63,899 nt of DNA from Cyanobacteria bacterium UBA7753 (GTDB lineage: Bacteria > Cyanobacteriota > Vampirovibrionia > Gastranaerophilales > Gastranaerophilaceae), in contig DLEF01000041.1 in assembly GCA_002481545.1 (NCBI GenBank), positions 1-63,899 on the forward strand, read 5' to 3'. The position numbers and the translations under genes are program-made. Shown piece after piece: positions 52,101 to 61,100 of the stretch. The notes below the pieces were generated by a model. That model worked only from the letters and a program-made list of their open reading frames with translations. It was not told the DNA's origin and did no database searches. Each line of letters starts with the position of its first letter. The stretch's first letter is position 1.

Positions 52101-55100
52101 ATACAATATTGATATCGATTTGATAGATGACACAGCCGATACGATGACGTTTACCAATAATTTCGTTGATAATGCAAAAGAAAATACTATAAGAATAGGC
52201 GTATTCAACTTCTTGCATAACCCTGATAACGACGGTAACGCTCAAGCTAAAGATAAAACAATTATTACTTTGATAAACGATCAGGAAAAGAAAATCCAAA
52301 TCATCAAACACGGTAATAATGTAACGGATTACAGACAACTTGATATCGGAAGTTATGCAAACAAAGAATTTGTTTATGCAATAACTAAAGATGCACGTTA
52401 TGACCAGTTCACGGGTACAAAGACTCTTGCTGTTACAACAACAGATACAACAAACGACAGTGTATCTTTAGCGGTTAAGAGACGTTATGACACGTTGGCT
52501 GTTTTGAACCAAACCGATTTTGAAACTGATACAAACGAAAGAAACTTCAATTTTGTACCAAATGACGACAATTCGGCACAAACCTATACATTGATTGACG
52601 ATACGGGCGTAACGGAATCAGGCATATTGAATATTAACGGTATTGTTCGTGCTGACGGATATGACGTAATCGACGCTTATGGCGGTTCAATCAGTCAAAA
52701 CGGTGTTATCACCGCAAACAGAATTAATCACTCTATGTTTGAAATAACAAAAGACAGAGTTACTTTAAATATTAATAACGTAGAGATTAAGAATGCAGGC
52801 GTAAACGGAAACACTCAACAAGCATCTGTTCTTGATATTCAAAAAGCTAATGCAAACGTAACATTGAACAATGTTGTATTGACGGATAACAAAGACAATG
52901 CAATCTACAACGCAGGCAATTTGGTATTTAACAATGTTGTTGTAAATGCGGGAACAGGCAATACAATATTCAATGCGGGTGTTTTAACAACAAACAAAAA
53001 CACTGAAAACACTTTCGGTACGGAAGTTACAAACACTGCAACAATGAATATAAATGCGAAAGATGCATTTAACGCAAATATAAACAACGCAGGTACAATT
53101 AACTTTACACAAGGCAGTGAAACTGCAATAAGTGCTAATGTTAAGTCTTATTCTGATGTTGACGGTACAAAATCAGGAACACTCAATGTTTCAGGTACAG
53201 TAAATATTAAAGGTGCTAATGACAGAGTATCCGTAAATGATGAACAATCAGTAAATGTAGCAAGTACAGGTGTTCTTAACCTTGACAGAGCAACTCTGAA
53301 CTTCTCTGCGGGTGATTCTATCACGGCAGGCGCAAATATCAATCTGACAAATAACAGTTCAATGGCATATAGCGATATAACAAGTTCAGGTGTCATTATG
53401 AATATAAACGGCAGTGAATTTGATATGAACTCAGGTTCGCTCGGTCTCACTGTCGGAACCGTTCTGTCGGATGATTCGGCAATAAGATTAAACGGCGGTA
53501 CATTAGCATTAGATATAAGAGACAATGTAAGACTCAGCGGACGTGACGTATGGTCTGATAACGTATTCGTTAACGTTGCAAGAGGTACGACGGTTACCGT
53601 TGCTAACGGATTAAATACAAATTCAACAATGAACTTGCCTAAGTCTAATTTGACAGGTCAAGGTGAATTTGTAAACTCTAATGTTACCGTAAACGTTTCT
53701 TCCGATGAAACAGGATTTACCGGTACATACAGACAAAGTACAACGGGATCTGTCTTGAATGTCGCAACAAAACTTGATGATGCGGGTAATGAAACATCTA
53801 AAGTATTCTCGGGACAAAACCTGATTGAATCAGGTGTTGTTAATATCGAAAGAACTAACGGCATTGATTATGACGACTTCCATATCGGAAACGGCGCAGA
53901 ATTTAATAACAAATCTACAACCGAAAACGGCGGAACAATTACAAACAATGTCCTTACCTTCACGGGTGAAAATGCAACCGCAACCTTCGGAAGAAGTGCA
54001 ACAGTTACTGATGATAAACTTGCAGTTAATTATCTTCTAAAAGAAGATGTTTATAACAAATCAGTTTCTACTCAACGCAACAATATCGCGTTTGAAAACG
54101 CAAATGTAACGCTAGGCGTAAAAGATTACTTGAATACAAACTACAAATTCAATAAGAATGCTACGTTGAATATCTCGGACGGAAGTATGGATAATTACAA
54201 CTTCACTACTTTGATGTCTGATGATAACCTTGCAAATCTCAAATTGGATATTGATTTCCATGCACAGGCAAGAAATAAAGCTGACGGCACAACCGACAGA
54301 GAAGCTGATACAATCACGGTTGGCGAAGATTCAAGCGGTACATTCACTATAACAGAATTTAATGTACTCGGTCTTGACCAGAACGATGAAGCTGTTATCC
54401 AAATCCTTAAAGGTCAAAACAGCAATATCAAACTCGCTATTGCTGATAACCTTGAATACCTATTCGGAGTTGAAGGTAACCTATTTACGGATTTGAACGG
54501 TAAACATTATGATAATGTTCAAAAAGATGCTAACGGTAGAAATATCGTTGTTGTTCAAACATACGATTATGTCGGTAAAAAATCCTTGGAAACAGCAAAA
54601 ACCGATAATGATGCAGACAGTGTAAGAATATTCAATTCAGGTATTGTTGACACCTTGAAGGCTGTTAACCAATTTAATTCATTGAAATATGTTGCAAGAG
54701 AATTTGAATTTGCTGAAAATCCTGTAACTCACAATGAAGATGCTGAATATAACGTAAGAGAAAATCTTGGCACGACTAATAACGGTAAATTCAACGTAAA
54801 CGGCAGAGCCGGCGGGCATGATGTAATCAATGCTTTAGGCCACGATATCATTGACGGTAAGATAAGTGAGGATGTTGAATCTCGTCACTCATTGTTTGAA
54901 GTTTCTAAAACAGGAACAGAATTAACATTGAACAACTTAACAATTAAAAATGCTGTTGTTAACAATGCTACTAAGAATGCATCCGTAATTGATATCACGG
55001 CAAGTGACGCTAAAGTTACTTTGAATAACATTACCTTGACTAATAACGAAGGCAATACAATATATAACTTAGGTAATCTGACTTTCAATAACGTAATTGT

Positions 55101-58100
55101 CAGTGCTCCTACCGATACCGATGCAAACTCTATCCAAAACGTTTCTAAGCTCACAACAACAGGCGTAAACGTTTATAATTCGGCATTTGTAAATGATACA
55201 GCAAATGCTGTTATGACAATCAACGGTGAAGATACCTTTAATAATACGGTGACAGGTAGCGGTTCAATCATCGTAAACGGAACCGCAAATATCACCGAAA
55301 ACTCAGCTATTAAATCAGATATGAAATTGGCGGTTAATAAGACCGTTAATATCAACGGCGGTTCTGTCGTTCTCAACAACGGCGACAGCTGGAGCGGTAG
55401 AGTTAACTTGAATGACGGTACGTTAGAATATAATGATTTAACTGCAAACGGCAAAATCTTAGCTACAAAAGGTAACCTGAATATTAAATCAGGTAAATTG
55501 ACCGCATCAACGGATACAATGGGTACGGATGTTCCTATCGCTGATGATGTTAATGTGACGGTTGAGGGTGACGCTGCAAACAGAGCTAATCAGGCATCGC
55601 TTGTACTCCAAGGATATACTGATTTGTATGGCACTCATACCGCTAATCTGACTATGTCTGCGGGTGATACTTGGAACGGTAATATTACTCTTGAATCCGC
55701 TAAATTGGTTCTTGAAAACGGGCTTATATTCAACGGTTCAACTGATTATAACTTTAACTCTAATACCCAATTGGGTGCGGATGATAAATCAATCTTGGTT
55801 AACAACGGTCTTGAACTCACGTTGTCGGATGATTTCTCAAATGTATTCAACGGCACTTACGAACAAAACGACAGTACCGCTAAATTAACGATTACAAACG
55901 ATGATACTACCGCAAAAGGCGTTATGTTCGGCGGAGTTAAGAACATAAACGGCGGTGAAGTTTATATCACAACAGGCGAAGACGGTATTAATTACTCAAA
56001 TATCAATATGGGTAATAACACAAAACTTTATAACTATGCTCATAAGGTTGCGGATGATGAAGTTGCGGTCGGCGGAAATGTAACAAAAGATACCGTTAAA
56101 TTTGTCGGTTCAAATGCAGAGATAACCTTCAATAACGGTCAAAACGCGTTGAAAGACTTTAATCCTGCAGATAAAAACCAATATGATCCTAACAAAGACA
56201 GAATCCTTAATAAAAACGGACTTGTAACTTATAATGTCGATATAATCCAAAACGCAGTTGATACTGCAGGTAATTACTTCGGCGGTAACAAGGCTAAATT
56301 TGAAAATGTCAATGTCGTTCTGACAGGCGAGCCTACAGCGGGCGAAGTTTACACAAGAAACGGCAAAGAATATAAAGCAGGCAATATCCATTATGATAAC
56401 GATGTACAGTATGAATTTAAGAACTCATACATAAGCACCGCTAATAACAGTGCCGATAACTATAACTTCTCTCGTATGAGAATAGCAAACAGCGATAATT
56501 CAACCGAAACTGAAAACACCGTAAATTGGATAATGGATGTATGCGTTGATTCGGCTTCTATGGATAGCATTACAATCAATGATACAGACGCAGTCGGCAA
56601 AATCGATATTTCGGAAATCAATGTCGTAAGAGCAAACTTGCCTGATGATGCAAGCTTCACTCCGTTTGCATACAGAGTAATAAACGGTGATAACCAATTG
56701 CATTTAGGCGTATCAAAAGCTATTGCCGAAAACGGCGGTGTTATGGCAAGAACACTTGAACAACGTGACGCCGAAGGTCAATATAATATTGATGTAGAAT
56801 ATGACGCATATATCGGTAAGATTTTGATTCAGTTGATATATTATGCTGATCCTAACAGCGAAAATTATACAAGAATTTCCGATTACACATCATTTGAAGC
56901 TAATCACGCAAACGGTTTATACGTTAGACAAATGTATACGAAAGACTTGTTGAGAGAAGTTTCAACTTATATATCGGCTAAAAACCCTCCTGCAAGCGAA
57001 CAAAAAGTCAGAAACTTTAACTTCAGAGATGATAATTCAGCTCAAACTTATACGCTGCTTGACAATACAACAGGTTTCTTACGTAACGATTACGGCGATT
57101 TAGTAAATAAAGATGATATCGCACAAGGTATAAGCAGAGACTCTGCAAGTACAATCGGTGATACAGAGTATGACAAAGCTTATTATCAGGCTGTTTCTGC
57201 AGGTACATTAAACATCAACGGTTTCAATAATGAAAATACAATCATTGATGCATACGGATACGTATTGTGCTACAACAAGGATGTTTATCTTGATAATCAA
57301 AGAGTTCAGAGTGCATCTCTGTCCGATTACAAATATCACCACTCTATGTTCGTTTTGAACGATGCAACCAAGTTGAATATTAAAGGTGTTACTATCCAAA
57401 ACGCATACAGAGGCAATGACGACAAATATACAATAAGTTACAAAGACAGTGACGGAAATGCGTTCTATATCGTTGATCCTGAAGATTCAAGCAAGAGTAT
57501 CGGTATTGCTCAAGACGGTACGGGCTATTATTACACCGATGTTGACGGCAACAGAAACGATTTAATCCAAACCGGTACTACATACAATATCGTTAAGAGA
57601 GTCAGCGGCGGTGATGATGAAACTGTTGCTACCAACGTAGAATTAAAACCTATGGTAAAAGAAGGCTACCAAATCTATGAAGATTACGGCGCAGCTCAAG
57701 GCAGAGGTTCTGTAATCGCACAACTCAACGACAAGTCTGATATTTACCTTGAAGACGTTAATATGATAAACAACTCTTCATACGGCAAGGGCGGTGCTGT
57801 TTATGCCGTTAAAGGATTTAACATAGCAGCTAAGAACAATGACGTATTGTTCTCGGGTAACAGACAAAATGCAATCAGAGCAAATGCAAACAATATTACA
57901 AATAAAGATAATTCGGTATTCGGCGGAACATATAATGACATTTATTTTGAAAATGCCGATTCAACCGAAAACTATATGATGTCCTTAGATGCACTTGACG
58001 GCAGAACAATACAGTTGAAAGACGGCATTGAATGGGCAGAAAAAGATAAACAATTAACAATAGAAATCAATAAGAATGTAATAGACAACAATACCGCAAC

Positions 58101-61100
58101 AACAGGTACGGTATTCTTGGGCGGAACATTCGGCAATACTGATGTAAGCTCCGATTATAAATATAATATTGATATTTATGACGGCGGATTCGGTTTCGTT
58201 GACGGAACTACAAATGTTCTCAATGCAAACAGATTGACGCTCCATAACGATATTCGTTACTACGTAGATGTTAACTTAGACCAAAATGCGGTAGTTGACG
58301 CAAAATCTAACCGTGCCGCAAAACTTACATCCGATACATTGGCTGGCAATGTTGAATTTAACGGCAATTACTTATTGATGGGCTCTGATTCCTTCAAGAA
58401 TATCGGCAGATTCAATTCAAGATATTCTTCAGTTGTTTTGAGAATAATGGATGTTGAAAACCCTGCATCAGACTTTATCAAACTGATGGATGGTGCTACT
58501 GATGTCGGAAACGGTTACTTATCATGGAATGCCGATAATACATTGTATTATGCGAAACTCGGTATAAACGGTACCGTTATTTACGGTGCTTATACAGGCA
58601 GAGATGATGACAATTCAGTTATTTATCAGGCTGTACACAGTGCAACCGCGAGAAGAAACAGAAATACAACAACAAGATTGACTGCTAATCAAATGTTGTA
58701 CGGTATACAAAAAGACAGCAATAACAATATCTCTGATATAGATAATTATTTAACATTAGAAAATAACAACCTGACCATAGACGGCAGAAATTACTCAATC
58801 AGAACAAATAATGAGTTAAAAGGTATTGAAGTTTCCAAGAACGGTAATTCACAAACCTTAAATCTCAGAAACATCCGTGCAATGTCAGGATTTAACGGTG
58901 CTGTTATAAATAACGGCGGAAGAGTTACCGCATCAAGCGTAAACTTCACTAATAACGAATCCGATACAACCGGTGCCGTAGCAAGAAACGAACGCGGTAC
59001 ATTAAGCATTACGGGCGCAAGAAGAAGTTATGCAAACGTAACAAATAACCACGCTAACGAAAAAGGCGGTGTTGTATATAACGCAGGAACATTCACAACC
59101 AATTATGTAAACTATGGTCGTGAAGCAAGCTCAAGCACATCTTATGCAAACACATCAAAAGACGGCGGTGTTATTTATAATACAAGCGAGGGCAGAGCTA
59201 CAATTAATAATTCAAGGTTTGTCCAAAATTCCGCAACTGATAAAGGCGGCGCAATCTATAACCAAGGTATCTTAGCAATCAATGCGGGTACCGTATATTC
59301 AGGCAATACAGCTCAACAGGGCGGTGCAATCTATAACGAGGTTGTCGGTAACGTAACATCAACAATCAACGTTACAAGAGCAACATTTGATTCTAACGTA
59401 GCATCTTCTGATGATACGGCATTAGGCGGTGCAATTTATTCAGAAAGATATATTAACGATAACAGATCTACATATCGTAAGAATAAAGCAACCTCTGATG
59501 CTGTAGATGATAAGAACCATAAGAAAGCTAACGGCGGTGCATTATACTTAAAGACTGCATCCGGCACGGGCAGAAATGACTTGAACAGATTTACTTCAAC
59601 AGGCTTCTACGGTAACAGCGCAGACGGAATGGGCGGTGCCGTATATGTAACATCAAGTGCTGCAGACAGTGCTTTGACCTCGGTTACATTCAACAAGGTT
59701 GCATTCGGTTCAACGAATAACGCTAACCCGGGTAACTCTGCATTCAGCGGTGGTGCTGTTTACAACAACCTCGGTAACCTGACATTTACAAGTTCTAACT
59801 TCTATATGAACTCTGCTCACGATGCGGGCGGTGCATTGTATAACACTGCTAACGGCAGAATTACATTGAACAGAGGCAACTTCGGTAACTATGCAAGAAG
59901 CAGAGTCTCTGCAGGTAACACTGCTACCTACGGTGGTGCTATTTATAACGAAGGTGTATTGACTTCAACCCGTAACTCCTTCTTTGGTAACTCCGCAGCA
60001 CAGGGTGGTGCTTTGTATTCAGCTAAAAACTCCGCTTTGACAATAAACAACGCAACCTTCAGAAGCAACGGCGTTGCTGCAAAGGTTGATGATAACAATA
60101 ATACGATTGAGGCTAAAGGTGGCGCAATCTACAATAACGCAGATTTAACGGATAACAGATTAACTTATATTGGCAACTATGCAACCGATGGTTTCGGCGG
60201 TGCTGTTTATAACGATGAAAACGGTCATATCGTAACGGTTAACAGATCAAGCTTTACAGGTAACTATGCACAATACGGTAACGCTATATATAACAACGGT
60301 TCAATCACCGATATTATATCCGCTACATTCAGAAATAACCAAAACAGAGCATCTTCAAGCGCAGGCGGTGCAATCTACAATAACAGCTTTATAACTAATA
60401 TTACAGGCTCAACATTCACTAATAACAGAGCTGCAGAGGGCGGTGCAATCTATAACTCTGCATCGGGTAATATTACTAATATCAACAGAGTTACAATCGG
60501 TAATTCAAGAAGAAATAACTATAATAACATCGCAAGAAACGGTGCTGCAATCTATAACGCAGGTAAGATTGACAGCATAACCGCATCGACATTGTCAAGA
60601 AACTATGCCGAAAACGGTGCGGGCGGTGCAATCTATAATACAGGTAACATCTACAGTATCAGCGGTACGGCAATGTCATATGAACGTGCCGTAAACGGTG
60701 GTGCTATCTATAACACAGGTATCATAAGCACTATAGACAGAACTTCATCAATGAACAGCAACACCGTAACAGGCAGCGGTGGTGCTATCTACAACGACGG
60801 TGTAATGGATGATGCAGGAAATGTTACTACAGGCTCGATTACTCTTGTCGGCTCAACCTTGGCAAACAACAGTGCTGCTAACGGCGCAGGCGGTGCTATC
60901 TATAATGGTGCATACGGTGTAATTAACTTTAAGGCAACCGAAGACGGAAGATATGCTCCTACCTTGAGATCTAACAGAGCAACCGAGGGCGGTGCAATCT
61001 ACAACAAGGGCGAAATGCACTTAGATGCCGCAAACTTCAACTCGAACAGAGCAACCTCTAAGACATCAGGCGGTGGTGCTATCTTCAACAACAGCGATAA

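Larger units (their letters stand above)
25501..57840 (+). repeat. Fifteen-fold tandem array of about 650-860-residue modules
   Basis: A hallmark [RK]xFxF followed by a Tyr-containing strand, then a (V/I)IDA...SMF stretch, recurs at 25501, 27244, 29728, 32314, 34651, 36793, 39142, 41494, 43819, 45826, 48181, 50578, 52540, 54697 and 57010. Spacing is 1743 nt once, otherwise 1962-2586 nt. A full module in order: (A) RxFxF ... IDA ... SMF; (B) ASVLDI ... LNNVxxxxNxGNAIYN; (C) solenoid with GDTWNG; (D) FxGTYEQ ... VFSGDKNI ... IDYxKFxLG; (E) YxFxNSxVDL ... NYxFxxL ... LDVDL; (F) DFxGTKxL, then DxLxxxNxY leading to the next A. Copies are diverged at protein level, so the array is old rather than a recent expansion. 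Confidence 0.85.
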
